Shown here in pieces: positions 47,262 through 57,543 of a stretch of 64,000 bases of DNA. The notes under the pieces are model-generated. The model made no database searches, was not told the DNA's origin, and saw only the letters and a program-made list of their open reading frames with translations. How positions within the stretch are numbered: position 1 is the stretch's first letter; each line of letters begins with the position of its first letter. Where the stretch lies: contig NZ_FZNZ01000001.1 in assembly GCF_900187995.1 (NCBI RefSeq), forward strand, positions 120,178 through 184,177. The letters run 5' to 3'. Origin of the DNA: Prevotella jejuni. Its GTDB lineage: Bacteria > Bacteroidota > Bacteroidia > Bacteroidales > Bacteroidaceae. Made by a program: the position numbers and the translations under genes.

Positions 47262-50200
47262 ATGGAACAAGCATTAACAGTATATAAAGCATCAGCAGGC
47301 TCTGGTAAAACCTTTACTTTAGCTTCGGAGTATATAACCTTGGTAGTTAAGAATCCGCAGGATTATAGAAGTATTCTTGCTGTAACTTTTACGAACAAGG
47401 CGACGCAGGAAATGAAGACTCGTATCCTTTCTCAACTGTATGGTATTGCGCATAGTTTGCCTGATTCAGAGGCATATTATGAACAAGTTCGCATGAAAAC
47501 AGGATTTTCAGAACAGACAATTCGAGAGAATGCTGCCAAAGCTTTGTCATTACTTACACACCATTATAATGATTTCCGAGTACAGACAATTGACGCTTTC
47601 TTTCAGTCTGTATTACGTAACCTTGCCCGTGAATTAAACTTAACAGCTAATCTTCGCGTAGACTTAAATGATGAACAAGTGGAAGCACAGGCTGTCGATG
47701 AGTTAATCAATAGCCTTGAAGAAGGCGAGGAGGTGCTAAATTGGATTCGTGATTATATCGATAAGAATATAGAAGATGATAAGGGTTGGAATGTTATAAG
47801 CCAGATAAAGGACTTTGGTAAGAATATCTTTAAGGATTTCTATAAGGATCATAAAACCGAACTGGACAATAGATTTAGTAATAAGTCATTCTTTAATGGT
47901 TTCATTACAGACTTGCGCAAAAGGCGTACACGTATATTAAATCGTCTGAATGAGCATGCAAAGCAGATGTATCAGAAAATACGTGATGCTAACTTGGACA
48001 ATCCAAATCTATTTAATGGGAAAACAAAGGGGCTTCTTCCACATATTATTAAATTAACAAAGGGTACGCCTTCAAATGATGCTACTCCACAATACGTACA
48101 ATCATGTATAGATTCTGCTGAAAAGTGGCCTGCAAGTAAATGTCCTGCAGAGGAGAAGGCAGCAATCATTGAACTTGCTTCAGCATCATTGTGTAGTGAT
48201 TTAAAAATCTTAAATGAATATAGGATAAATGATTGGAGAGAGTACCAATCTTGTAATCTCACGCTTAAACATCTTTCACAACTTCGCCTACTTCATGCCA
48301 TCTCAGAAGCTGTTGATGAGATAAATAAAGACACTAACCGCTTTATGCTAAGTAACACTCAATCATTGCTTTGCACATTAATGAAAGATTCAGATACACC
48401 TTTTGTATTTGAAAAGATGGGCGCTTACCTAAAACATATTATGATTGATGAGTTTCAAGATACAAGTACTATTCAGTGGAATAATTTCCGTAAATTACTT
48501 GATAACTGTATGGCTCAGGTCGACTCTCATAACTTGATAGTAGGTGATGTGAAACAAAGTATATATAGATGGCGCCAAGGTGATTGGAAACTACTGAACA
48601 ACATAGAGCATGAATTTACTAAGGAACAAATAAAGATAGAGCCACTTGACACTAACTATCGCTCTGAAGAGAATATAATAAGATTTAATAATACATTCTT
48701 TAAGCAGGCTGTTTTACAAACAGTTAATGAATTAGAGAGCGAAGAAATACAGGGTGCTACAGAATTGGTTGAAGCTTATAAAGAGATTGAGCAGAAACCA
48801 AGGAAAGATAACGGTAAGGGTTGTGTACGTATAAAACTCTTTCGTTATGATTCTAAGAATGCGTCAGATTATAAACAAAAAATCCTCAATGAGTTAATAG
48901 AAAACATCCGTCAACTATTAGATCAAGGGTATAAGCAAAAGGATATTGCTATTCTTGCACGTTCAAAGACAGTAATACCTGATATCGTAGACAGCTTCCA
49001 AAATATAGATAAAGATGTAAGTCTTGTTTCTGATGAGGCTTTTCGCTTAGATGCTTCATTAGCTGTTAATGTGATTATTGAGGCCCTTCGACTACTCACA
49101 CACCCACATGATAAACTTACAGAAAGTAAGTTGGTCAAACTTTACCAACAGCAAGTAATCAAGACAGGGAAAGATATTAATGATTTGTTTGTAGGTGAGA
49201 ATAGTACAGAATTAAAGTCTTTCTTACCAAGTGGTTATATCGATAAGTTTGAGTCTTTATCAAGGTTATCACTAATAGATCTCGTAGATGAGATTTATTC
49301 ACTGTTTAGTCTTGATAGTCTTGAAGGCCAGAGTGCATACGTATGTACATTCTACGACACCCTAAATGAGTATTTACGCGATCATCCTGCAGATATTGAC
49401 GATTTCATCGAAGAGTGGGAAGACACGCTCTCAAGCAATACTATACAGAGTGATGAAGTAGATGGAATACGATTGATAACCATTCACAAGAGTAAAGGTC
49501 TTGAATATGATAATGTTCTAATACCCTTCTGTGATTGGGAATTAGAGAAGACAAACGGCATAACAATATGGTGTTCTGGTGATGATAAGGAAAAGCCTTA
49601 CGGAGAATTACCATTAATTCCAGTTGATTACTCGTCAAAGATGTTGGGTACAGTATTTGAAGATGATTATAAAGAGGAGCATCTTCAAAACACAGTTGAC
49701 AATATGAATTTACTTTATGTAGCCTTTACTCGTGCAGGTAAGAACCTATTTATTACAGGTAAAAAGTATAAAGAAAGAACAAGTGGGAAAAGTGAGCGTT
49801 CACATATCATCCAATATATTATTGAAGAACTTGCCAAAGAATTGCCAGGAGCAATTATTGATGATGCTGGAGATAACGGACCAATCAGCTTTGAACTTGG
49901 AACCCTTTCGACTTGTGAAGAGCGTGTAGAAAAGGGGAAAGCAACAGAGAATCCTTTTGAACTATCGCCTAAGACTCACAAACTAAAGATTGAAACATTC
50001 CCCCACCCTGTCAGTTTCCGACAGAGTAATAAAAGTCATGACTTCATTAAAGGTGAGGACATCGATCCATCAGATGCAAGACGTTATATTAAAGTAGGTA
50101 ATGTTCTTCATCAGCTCTTTTCTACTATTCTTACTGAAGCTGATATTGAGCCACGTTTGAAAGAGTTAGAACAAGCAGGAATCATATATAATGATGACAT

Positions 50201-50537
50201 TACATCAAGAGAATTACAGAATAAGATATCATGTGCTCTAAGCGATGAAAAGGTGAAAAATTGGTTTAGTCCACGTTGGAAGTTATTCAATGAATGCACT
50301 ATTCTTGACTACGATAAGGAGACTGGGGATGTATATGAGCATCGTCCAGACCGAGTAATGACAGATGGTAAAGAGATGATTGTTGTTGACTTCAAGTTTG
50401 GTAAGCCACGAGATGAATATCACGAACAAGTACAACGCTATATGCGTTTACTTATGCGCATGGGATATAAGCAGGTTTCTGGTTATATCTGGTATGTTTT
50501 AAGAAATGAGATAGTACCAACATCACTTCCCTCCTAA
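47262..50537 (+). CDS. AddA/RecB-like UvrD-type helicase-nuclease
   Basis: A 1091-residue subunit of an AddAB-type enzyme that processes double-strand breaks for recombination. Walker A ASAGSGKT is at 10-17; IDEFQDTST near 397, the RWRQGDWK region, VDGIRLITIHKSKGLEY and YVAFTRA are UvrD-type helicase motifs. The C-terminus has a RecB-type nuclease site, IVVDFKFGKP with the following QVQRYM. The partner gene lies 59 bp downstream. Identity to any one family (AddA versus other RecB-like) cannot be settled without a search. Confidence 0.9.
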   Translation: MEQALTVYKASAGSGKTFTLASEYITLVVKNPQDYRSILAVTFTNKATQEMKTRILSQLYGIAHSLPDSEAYYEQVRMKTGFSEQTIRENAAKALSLLTHHYNDFRVQTIDAFFQSVLRNLARELNLTANLRVDLNDEQVEAQAVDELINSLEEGEEVLNWIRDYIDKNIEDDKGWNVISQIKDFGKNIFKDFYKDHKTELDNRFSNKSFFNGFITDLRKRRTRILNRLNEHAKQMYQKIRDANLDNPNLFNGKTKGLLPHIIKLTKGTPSNDATPQYVQSCIDSAEKWPASKCPAEEKAAIIELASASLCSDLKILNEYRINDWREYQSCNLTLKHLSQLRLLHAISEAVDEINKDTNRFMLSNTQSLLCTLMKDSDTPFVFEKMGAYLKHIMIDEFQDTSTIQWNNFRKLLDNCMAQVDSHNLIVGDVKQSIYRWRQGDWKLLNNIEHEFTKEQIKIEPLDTNYRSEENIIRFNNTFFKQAVLQTVNELESEEIQGATELVEAYKEIEQKPRKDNGKGCVRIKLFRYDSKNASDYKQKILNELIENIRQLLDQGYKQKDIAILARSKTVIPDIVDSFQNIDKDVSLVSDEAFRLDASLAVNVIIEALRLLTHPHDKLTESKLVKLYQQQVIKTGKDINDLFVGENSTELKSFLPSGYIDKFESLSRLSLIDLVDEIYSLFSLDSLEGQSAYVCTFYDTLNEYLRDHPADIDDFIEEWEDTLSSNTIQSDEVDGIRLITIHKSKGLEYDNVLIPFCDWELEKTNGITIWCSGDDKEKPYGELPLIPVDYSSKMLGTVFEDDYKEEHLQNTVDNMNLLYVAFTRAGKNLFITGKKYKERTSGKSERSHIIQYIIEELAKELPGAIIDDAGDNGPISFELGTLSTCEERVEKGKATENPFELSPKTHKLKIETFPHPVSFRQSNKSHDFIKGEDIDPSDARRYIKVGNVLHQLFSTILTEADIEPRLKELEQAGIIYNDDITSRELQNKISCALSDEKVKNWFSPRWKLFNECTILDYDKETGDVYEHRPDRVMTDGKEMIVVDFKFGKPRDEYHEQVQRYMRLLMRMGYKQVSGYIWYVLRNEIVPTSLPS

Positions 50538-50596
50538 TGTGTCAATAACAGTTTACTAACTATATTTTATTCTTAACAAGAGCTTCAATTTCCATT

Positions 50597-53473
50597 ATGA
50601 ATACATTTCTCGAACACGTAGCAACAGACTTATTGAATAAGTATGGGACCGATATGGCGCATATTACAGTAGTCTTTCCTAATAAGCGTGCTGCACTTTT
50701 TCTTAATCAAGCACTTGCTCGATTGGCTGATGGTCCTGTATGGAGTCCAGTATATATGACTATCTCCGATTTCTTCCGGCAGCACTCAGAACTAACCATT
50801 GCAGACCCAATTAAAAATATATGCGACCTATATAAGAGTTACATAGAGGTAACAGATAATACGAATGAAACCTTAGATCACTTCTATGGATGGGGGCAAT
50901 TACTCTTAGCTGATTTCGATGATATCGATAAAAATATGGCTAATGCTCATGTTGTATTCTCAAATATTAATAACCTTAAAGAGTTAGATGATATAACCTA
51001 TCTCACCGATGATCAGAAAAAAGAATTACGTCGTTTTTTCGCTAATTTTGACGATAATCCAGAGGGGATTAGAGAACGATTTATGGCCTTGTGGGCTAAG
51101 TTAAATGATATATATAACAATTTCAAGCAAAGACTTAGAGCACAAGGACTTGCATACGAAGGTATGTTATACAGAGAGGTGGTTGAAAATCAGCAGATCA
51201 AAATAGACTCTAATCATTATGTTTTTGTAGGATTCAACGTACTTCAGAAAGTAGAACAGCAACTCTTCAAACGCTTTTTAAAGGAAGAGCGGGCAAGTTT
51301 CTATTGGGATTATGACTATTATTATATGCAGTCGACCAACGAGGCAGGGAATTATATTCGTTCTTGGCTTGATAAATTCCCTAATGCCTTACCCAATGAC
51401 AACAATGAGTTATACGACAATCTGGGTAAAGGGAAGAATATCAGCATTATCTCTGCACCAACAGAGAACATGCAAGCGCGTTATATAACCGAATGGTTAA
51501 AGGAGGATAATAGATATAAAGATGGCAAACGAACAGCCATTGTTCTCTGTGATGAACATCTATTACAGACCGTGATTCATTGTATCCCAAATGAAGTAGA
51601 GAGCTTAAATGTGACAACAGGTTACCCGTTACAACAAACGCTGATAGCTTCGATGGTTTCGCAGCTTTTGACCTTACAGATGGAGGGTTACTCTATTCAA
51701 GAACAAAGCTTTAGGCTTCATTACGTAAACAGAGTATTGCGACATCCATACGGAAAGTATCTTATACCAGAAGTAGCCGAAATCATCGAGAAATTAAATA
51801 AGGAACGACAGTACTATGTGAAACCTGAAGAAGGTTTACCATTAAGTTACTATTCAAGTGATAGGCAGAACTTACCAGCCTTAGTCAATTGGTTATCAGA
51901 AACCATCCGTTTCATCGGTATGAATGGAGCAGCTGACAAGGATCCGCTCTTCGAAGAGTCAGTATTCCGCATGTACACCCTACTCACGCGTCTATCAGAG
52001 CTGATGGCAAATGGTGATTTAGAGGCAGACAAGGTCATCTTTCGTCGACTTTTGACACAGCTGATTGCGTCTACAAGTATTCCTTTTCATGGTGAACCAG
52101 CCCAAGGTGTACAAGTGATGGGCGTGCTTGAGACGCGTAATCTTGATTTCGACCACGTTCTTGTCTTATCATGTAATGAGGGAAATATGCCAAAAGGAAT
52201 AGATGATGCCTCTTTCATACCTCATCTGATACGTAAAGCATACAACCTCACAACCATTGACAATAAGGTATCTATTTATAGTTACTATTTCCATAGCCTG
52301 ATTCAACGAGCCAAGGATGTCACCTTCCTATATAATAATTCGACACAAGGTAGTCATACTGGCGAAATGAGTCGTTTCATTTTACAGTTGATGGTAGAGT
52401 GGAATCACCCAATTCATCGACTAACTTTACAAGCAGGGCAAGACCCAATGTGTGTTGAAGCTAAGGTTGTTGAAAAGAATGAAGCTGTATTGAGAAAACT
52501 CGATGAAATGAGTTATTTCTCACCAACAGCCATTAACACCTATATAACTTGCAAACTAAAGTATTACTTTAAGTATATTGCAGGTATTAAAGAGGCCGAT
52601 GAAATCGATGTTGACGACGTTGATAACCGCATCTTTGGTAATATCTTCCATACAGCAGCTCAGCTCATGTATGAGAAGCTACTACCAAGAGAAATCATCA
52701 CAGCTAAGGACATTGATAAACTATTAAAGACAGGTAAGAGTACACAATCACTGACCTCCGGGAATGCAGACCTCACCTTAGATGACATTGTAGATGAATC
52801 GTTTGCACAAGAGTTATTTAATCAACAACCAGGCACAAGGAAACATCCTAAGCTTAACGGACTCCAACTTATTAATCGTGAAGTCATCATAAAGTATCTT
52901 CATCAATTATTGCGAATTGATCGACGCACAGCCCCTCTTCGTGTGATAGGGCACGAGTTTCCTGTTAAACGTCCACTGACTATCAAAGTGAATGGTTTAG
53001 AGAAACAAATAGAGACGAGTGGACGCATTGACAGACTGGATGAGATATACGTAGATAGTGATAATGCACGCTTACGAGTTGTAGATTATAAGACGGGTTC
53101 AAAAGTAGCAGAATCTCTTAAATCTGTGGATGAGATGTTTGATCCTAAGTTCTTAAATATAAAGAGTGACTACACAATGCAAGCAATGCTCTATAGCCTC
53201 ATTGAGGCTACAAATGACATGGAGCACAACCCTAATCACCATGCTGTTAGTCCAGCTTTGCTCTTCATACAACATGCAGGAAGTGAAGATTACACTCCAG
53301 TACTATCAATAGATACGGAGGAGATTACTGATGTCACCGTTTATGAAGAAGACTTTCTCCGTAAGCTCACCGAGATATTAGAGGAAATTCACAATCCTGA
53401 TATAGCTTTTGAACCTACAAGTAATCTTAATAGCTGTAACTATTGTCCTTACAAACAGATGTGTGGACGATAG
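50597..53473 (+). CDS. AddB-like PD-(D/E)XK nuclease with iron-sulfur cluster motif
   Basis: The likely second subunit (958 residues) of the AddAB-type complex. The N-terminal half is helicase-like without a good Walker A loop. The C-terminal nuclease has the RVVDYKTGSK catalytic motif. A Cys in TYITCKLKYYF and three more at 947, 950 and 956 (CNYCPYKQMC) fit the 4Fe-4S staple known from AddB. It directly follows the AddA-like gene and converges with pcrA beyond a hairpin. Confidence 0.88.
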   Translation: MNTFLEHVATDLLNKYGTDMAHITVVFPNKRAALFLNQALARLADGPVWSPVYMTISDFFRQHSELTIADPIKNICDLYKSYIEVTDNTNETLDHFYGWGQLLLADFDDIDKNMANAHVVFSNINNLKELDDITYLTDDQKKELRRFFANFDDNPEGIRERFMALWAKLNDIYNNFKQRLRAQGLAYEGMLYREVVENQQIKIDSNHYVFVGFNVLQKVEQQLFKRFLKEERASFYWDYDYYYMQSTNEAGNYIRSWLDKFPNALPNDNNELYDNLGKGKNISIISAPTENMQARYITEWLKEDNRYKDGKRTAIVLCDEHLLQTVIHCIPNEVESLNVTTGYPLQQTLIASMVSQLLTLQMEGYSIQEQSFRLHYVNRVLRHPYGKYLIPEVAEIIEKLNKERQYYVKPEEGLPLSYYSSDRQNLPALVNWLSETIRFIGMNGAADKDPLFEESVFRMYTLLTRLSELMANGDLEADKVIFRRLLTQLIASTSIPFHGEPAQGVQVMGVLETRNLDFDHVLVLSCNEGNMPKGIDDASFIPHLIRKAYNLTTIDNKVSIYSYYFHSLIQRAKDVTFLYNNSTQGSHTGEMSRFILQLMVEWNHPIHRLTLQAGQDPMCVEAKVVEKNEAVLRKLDEMSYFSPTAINTYITCKLKYYFKYIAGIKEADEIDVDDVDNRIFGNIFHTAAQLMYEKLLPREIITAKDIDKLLKTGKSTQSLTSGNADLTLDDIVDESFAQELFNQQPGTRKHPKLNGLQLINREVIIKYLHQLLRIDRRTAPLRVIGHEFPVKRPLTIKVNGLEKQIETSGRIDRLDEIYVDSDNARLRVVDYKTGSKVAESLKSVDEMFDPKFLNIKSDYTMQAMLYSLIEATNDMEHNPNHHAVSPALLFIQHAGSEDYTPVLSIDTEEITDVTVYEEDFLRKLTEILEEIHNPDIAFEPTSNLNSCNYCPYKQMCGR

Positions 53474-53482
53474 GATAAGTTA

Positions 53483-53535
53483 AATAACAATAGTCACTCA
53501 AAGGGATTTCATATCCATACGAGTGACTATTGTTA
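53483..53535. terminator. Hairpin between the AddB-like gene and pcrA
   Basis: ATAACAATAGTCACTC (53483-53498) pairs perfectly with its complement at 53520-53535. It sits between converging genes. Confidence 0.6.
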
Positions 53536-53617
53536 TGTTTAGATGGGGTTTACGTTTATCAGTACCTCCTAATCTCTACATTTTACATCGCAAGCAGAAA
53601 TTGGATGTAAGAGGTGT

Positions 53618-56173
53618 CTAAGAGATAATCTTAAACTTAGCGAACTTCAATAGAAGTTGTTTTGTACCAGCATTACGGAACGCAACCGTAGCCTTTGCAT
53701 TCTCTCCTGTTCCTTCAAGATTAATCACTTCACCAATACCGAAGCGTTGATGTTCGATGGTTACACCTACACTGAGGCCAGCCACATTACCTGTCGATGA
53801 AACCGAAGATAATGGGGTCTCACCTGCTGATAGAGTCCTACCGCCATTTGTCATGGCAGATGATAACCGCTTAAAATTACCACCCTCGGAAATTAATCTG
53901 CGTTTTGTTCGTTCTGAGAAAGGGTCAACGGCTACTTCAGGTCGTTTCCTCTCCGTTATCTTTGGCTTCGGATCAGCCCTAAATTGACTTGCCACAGGAT
54001 TTGAATTCTGCCATCGTGAGCCCATCTGGCGATACTCGTCGCCCCAAGGTCGACTACCAGTATATGCCTTATTAGGCTCATACTCACGGAAGTTATCGCC
54101 GCTATTCGCTTCTTGCCAAGACCTCTTCGACGTGCGGTCGTCATCCCAAGGCATTAAATGGCGCTCTCTTTCCAAAGCACTCGAACCCTCATTTTCGGTA
54201 TGAATCAGCATTGGGTCAAAGTCATTTAAGAATCGACTTGGATTATCAAACTGCATTGATCCATAGCGAAAACGGTTCTTAGCATTTGTCAATATACAAT
54301 GTTGTTCGGCACGTGTTATGGCCACATAAAGTAGTCTTCTTTCCTCTTCTATTTCACGTTTTGAGCCTAAAGACATAGGACTTGGGAATATATTTTCCTC
54401 CAATCCAACGACAAATACCGTTGGAAATTCCAGTCCCTTCGCAGCATGAATCGTCATTAACGATACTTTTGGCGTATCATCATCTTCCTTATCTGCGTCA
54501 GTGTATAATGCCACCTCTTGTAGATAGTCGGTCAAGTAGACATTCTCTTCACGCCCTTCCTCACGTCCAGAGTCGACAAAACTCTGCATAGCCGACATAA
54601 ACTCTTCCAAGTTCTCACGTCGAGCTAAGTCTTCTGGCTCACTACCAGAGTGTATATCTGCACTAATACCACTTTCTGTTATAATCTCTTTCCCCAACTC
54701 GTAAGCATCTTTCAATGCTACATTCTTAATAAAACCACTAATAAGAGTTCTGAAAGAGAGTATCTTTGTCATTGTTCCCTTGTTGACATCTAAACCATAT
54801 TCGATAGGGTTAAGAATTGTCTGCCATAGAGAAACAGCGTTTCGTTGAGCACATTCTACAATTTTCTGAATGGTCGTGTTGCCTATTCCACGCGTTGGAT
54901 AATTGATGATTCTACGGAAAGCTTCTTCATCATCGGGGTTAGACACTAAGCGGAAATAAGCTATGATATCCTTAATCTCCTTACGTTGATAGAAGGAAAG
55001 TCCACCGATAATCTTATAAGGAATACCTTGTTTACGAAACTCATCCTCGAACGAACGACTTTGTGCATTGGTACGGTACAGAATAGCAAAGCTACCATAA
55101 TGGCAATTGTCATTACGTTTGATACGCTTCAACTCATTTGCAACCACCATAGCCTCTTCCCTATCACTATAACAAGGCTTATAGAGAACCTTATCACCTT
55201 CCTTTTCTTTCGAATAAACATCCTTAGGGATTTGACGCTCGTTATGCTTCATCAACGAGTTAGCTGCCTGTACGATGAGCTGCGTAGAACGGTAATTTCG
55301 CTCTAACTTAAATAGTTTAGCATCATCAAACTTATTCTTAAAGTCAAGGATGTTATCTATGTTTGCCCCACGGAAAGAGTAAATACTTTGATAATCATCA
55401 CCAACGACACAGATGCGTCGATGTGTCTCAGCCAATTGACTAATTATACTTACCTGTGCATAATTAGTATCTTGATACTCGTCGACAAGGATATACTCAA
55501 ATTGTTGACCATACTTTTCACGAATAGCTTTATGGTCACGAAAGAGTAAGAAGGTATAAAGCAGAATATCATCAAAATCCATTGCATTAGCTTGTCGACA
55601 TCTTGCTTCATACATCTTATATATCATGTAGATAGCTGGCATCCGAGCACTTCTATCTCTTTCTATGGCTGCTCGGTCTTCTGCATACTGTGCTGCCGTA
55701 ATAAGGTGGTTCTTAGCCTTTGAGATGACATTATGTACCGTTGCTGGCTTATAAGTCTTATCATCGAGGTCTAAGGCCTTAATAATATTCTTTATGAGTG
55801 AACGAGAATCATTCTCATCATAGATAGTAAAATTACTTCCAAAGCCAATAGCCTCCGCTTCACGGCGTAGTATTCTTGCAAAGATAGAGTGAAAGGTTCC
55901 CATGTAAAGGCGTTGTACATCATTAGCCGAGGTAATCTGTGCTATACGCTCCTTCATTTCTCTTGCTGCTTTATTGGTAAAGGTAAGTGCAAGAATGTTC
56001 CATGGTGCCAAGCCTTTATTAAGTAAGTAAGCTATCTTATAGGTAAGTACACGAGTCTTACCAGAGCCTGCACCAGCGATGACCAACGACGGTCCTGTGC
56101 AATACTCAACAGCTTCTCGCTGACTATCGTTCAATGCTGAAAGTATTGCATCTTCTCTATCTTGATTTATCAT
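53618..56173 (-). CDS. pcrA: UvrD/PcrA-type ATP-dependent DNA helicase
   Basis: A superfamily 1 3'-5' helicase for repair and replication-transcription conflicts. The 851-residue protein has Walker A AGAGSGKT at 33-40, DEYQDTN, the RNYRSTQ motif, TIHAAKGLEFPTVF and YVAITRA. A basic linker leads to a C-terminal Tudor-like module (VTIEHQRFGIGEVINLEG), as in PcrA, which binds RNA polymerase. mtgA lies 57 bp upstream on the same strand, so pcrA may be expressed from its promoter. Confidence 0.94.
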   Translation of the reverse strand: MINQDREDAILSALNDSQREAVEYCTGPSLVIAGAGSGKTRVLTYKIAYLLNKGLAPWNILALTFTNKAAREMKERIAQITSANDVQRLYMGTFHSIFARILRREAEAIGFGSNFTIYDENDSRSLIKNIIKALDLDDKTYKPATVHNVISKAKNHLITAAQYAEDRAAIERDRSARMPAIYMIYKMYEARCRQANAMDFDDILLYTFLLFRDHKAIREKYGQQFEYILVDEYQDTNYAQVSIISQLAETHRRICVVGDDYQSIYSFRGANIDNILDFKNKFDDAKLFKLERNYRSTQLIVQAANSLMKHNERQIPKDVYSKEKEGDKVLYKPCYSDREEAMVVANELKRIKRNDNCHYGSFAILYRTNAQSRSFEDEFRKQGIPYKIIGGLSFYQRKEIKDIIAYFRLVSNPDDEEAFRRIINYPTRGIGNTTIQKIVECAQRNAVSLWQTILNPIEYGLDVNKGTMTKILSFRTLISGFIKNVALKDAYELGKEIITESGISADIHSGSEPEDLARRENLEEFMSAMQSFVDSGREEGREENVYLTDYLQEVALYTDADKEDDDTPKVSLMTIHAAKGLEFPTVFVVGLEENIFPSPMSLGSKREIEEERRLLYVAITRAEQHCILTNAKNRFRYGSMQFDNPSRFLNDFDPMLIHTENEGSSALERERHLMPWDDDRTSKRSWQEANSGDNFREYEPNKAYTGSRPWGDEYRQMGSRWQNSNPVASQFRADPKPKITERKRPEVAVDPFSERTKRRLISEGGNFKRLSSAMTNGGRTLSAGETPLSSVSSTGNVAGLSVGVTIEHQRFGIGEVINLEGTGENAKATVAFRNAGTKQLLLKFAKFKIIS

Positions 56174-56230
56174 CTTATGTACTTAATGATGTAATAATAT
56201 TGTGTAATGGGACAGAATAGTGATACGAGC

Positions 56231-56920
56231 CTAATGTTCCTTAGGGAAAGCGGGGATAAAAGTCATCTGATGCTCAATCTGTCCTATACGTTTACGCATA
56301 TAAGGTCCTGGATTCTTTGAAGAGAATCGACGTGGATTAGGGAGTGTAGCGGCTATAAGTGCACAGTCTCTCCGGCTCAGTTGACTGGCTTCCATCCCAA
56401 AGTTTTGTTCTGCACAGGCTTCAACACCATAGATGCCATCCCCCATCTCAATAGAATTAAGATAAACCTCCATGATACGTTGTTTGCTCCACAGTGTCTC
56501 AATAAGGAACGTGAAATAAACCTCTAAGCCTTTTCTTATCCACGAACGTCCCTGCCACAAAAAAACGTTCTTAGCCGTTTGTTGAGAGATGGTAGACCCA
56601 CCTCTTAGCTTCTTACCCTTTTTCAAGTGGTCTTCTGCTGCCTTTTCAATCGCTTGATAGTCAAATCCGTGATGTGTAAGAAACCTTTGGTCTTCGCTTG
56701 CCATTACTGCGACAGGCATTGAGTCGGGCATCTTCTCCAATGGTATCCAGTCATGATATAGCTTTACTGACTCGCCCTTACCAATCTGTTCAAAACAACG
56801 ACTAATCATAAGAGGAGTAAAGTAAACGGGTATAAACCGATAGACTACCACTGCTAATATTGTAGAGATAAAAGTAAGGGAGAGTACCCACCTTATCACT
56901 TTCAAGACTTTCTTAAACAT
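56231..56920 (-). CDS. mtgA: Monofunctional biosynthetic peptidoglycan transglycosylase
   Basis: Polymerises lipid II into glycan strands without a transpeptidase domain. The 229-residue protein has one N-terminal membrane segment (about 10-30) and a GT51 domain: catalytic Glu76 in ASEDQRFLTHHGFD, GGSTISQQTAKNVF, the second Glu in RIMEVYLNSIEMGDGIYG, and the substrate-binding ACAEQNFG. The length is typical. Its promoter box is 22 bp upstream and pcrA follows. Confidence 0.95.
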   Translation of the reverse strand: MFKKVLKVIRWVLSLTFISTILAVVVYRFIPVYFTPLMISRCFEQIGKGESVKLYHDWIPLEKMPDSMPVAVMASEDQRFLTHHGFDYQAIEKAAEDHLKKGKKLRGGSTISQQTAKNVFLWQGRSWIRKGLEVYFTFLIETLWSKQRIMEVYLNSIEMGDGIYGVEACAEQNFGMEASQLSRRDCALIAATLPNPRRFSSKNPGPYMRKRIGQIEHQMTFIPAFPKEH

Positions 56921-56941
56921 AAATTATGAGTTTGTTATTTG

Positions 56942-56949
56942 CAAAGGTA
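56942..56949 (-). promoter_or_regulatory. mtgA promoter -7 box
   Basis: TACCTTTG on the minus strand, 21 bp before the mtgA start. Confidence 0.6.
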
Positions 56950-57273
56950 CTAAATCTTATTTGATAGTAAGCGATATGAAGCAATTTTTTCCTATTGTGA
57001 GAACAGACAAGATATTATTCTTTACACAACATATCAAATATGATTTAGCATGCATGATTCTGTGTAACTCAATGAGAAATGAGCGTACTCTACTACATTA
57101 GCCTCTGTCCCTACAAGCGTATAGCCATATTTAGTTCACTCCTAAGAAGAGTCCGCATGTTAGTAAAATATCATTACATATCATCGAGAATAATACACGC
57201 TAACAATGACTAACATATCTCTTAAATAATACTTTATAACGTACACTGTATCAGAAAGTTACATTTAACATTC

Positions 57274-57357
57274 AAGAAGACGCTCTTCTTGCCTCAAGAA
57301 GGGCGTCTTCAACATGCAAGAAGGGCATGTTCTTGAACGTAAGAAGGCCTCTTCTGC
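57274..57357. repeat. 22-bp-period palindrome array, copy E (4 units)
   Basis: Units begin at 57274, 57296, 57318 and 57341 (spacings 22, 22 and 23 bp). A GTTACA module lies upstream at about 57240-57264, sharing TGTAACTTTCTGAT (inverse orientation) with copy C. Confidence 0.8.
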
Positions 57358-57456
57358 GGGCTTAAAGGGTGTGTGCTATATCCAAAGAGGGCGAAAAATA
57401 TTGACAAAGAAGTAAAAAAGAGAACTCTTCCCCAGCCCCGAAGACCCCTCCCCCAG

Positions 57457-57477
57457 CCCCTCCCCGAAAGGGAGGGG
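57457..57477. repeat. CCCCTCCC/GGGAGGGG hairpin
   Basis: A perfect 8-bp stem with a CGAAA loop, preceded by further C-rich stretches (CCCCAGCCCC, CCCCTCCCCC). The same hairpin type occurs before purD at 36053. It may be a dispersed GC-rich element foreign to the AT-rich background. Confidence 0.65.
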
Positions 57478-57543
57478 AGCGCCTAACGGGACAAAATTTG
57501 CTATGATTGTATATATAATAAACGAACGTAAAGAGATGTGTTT

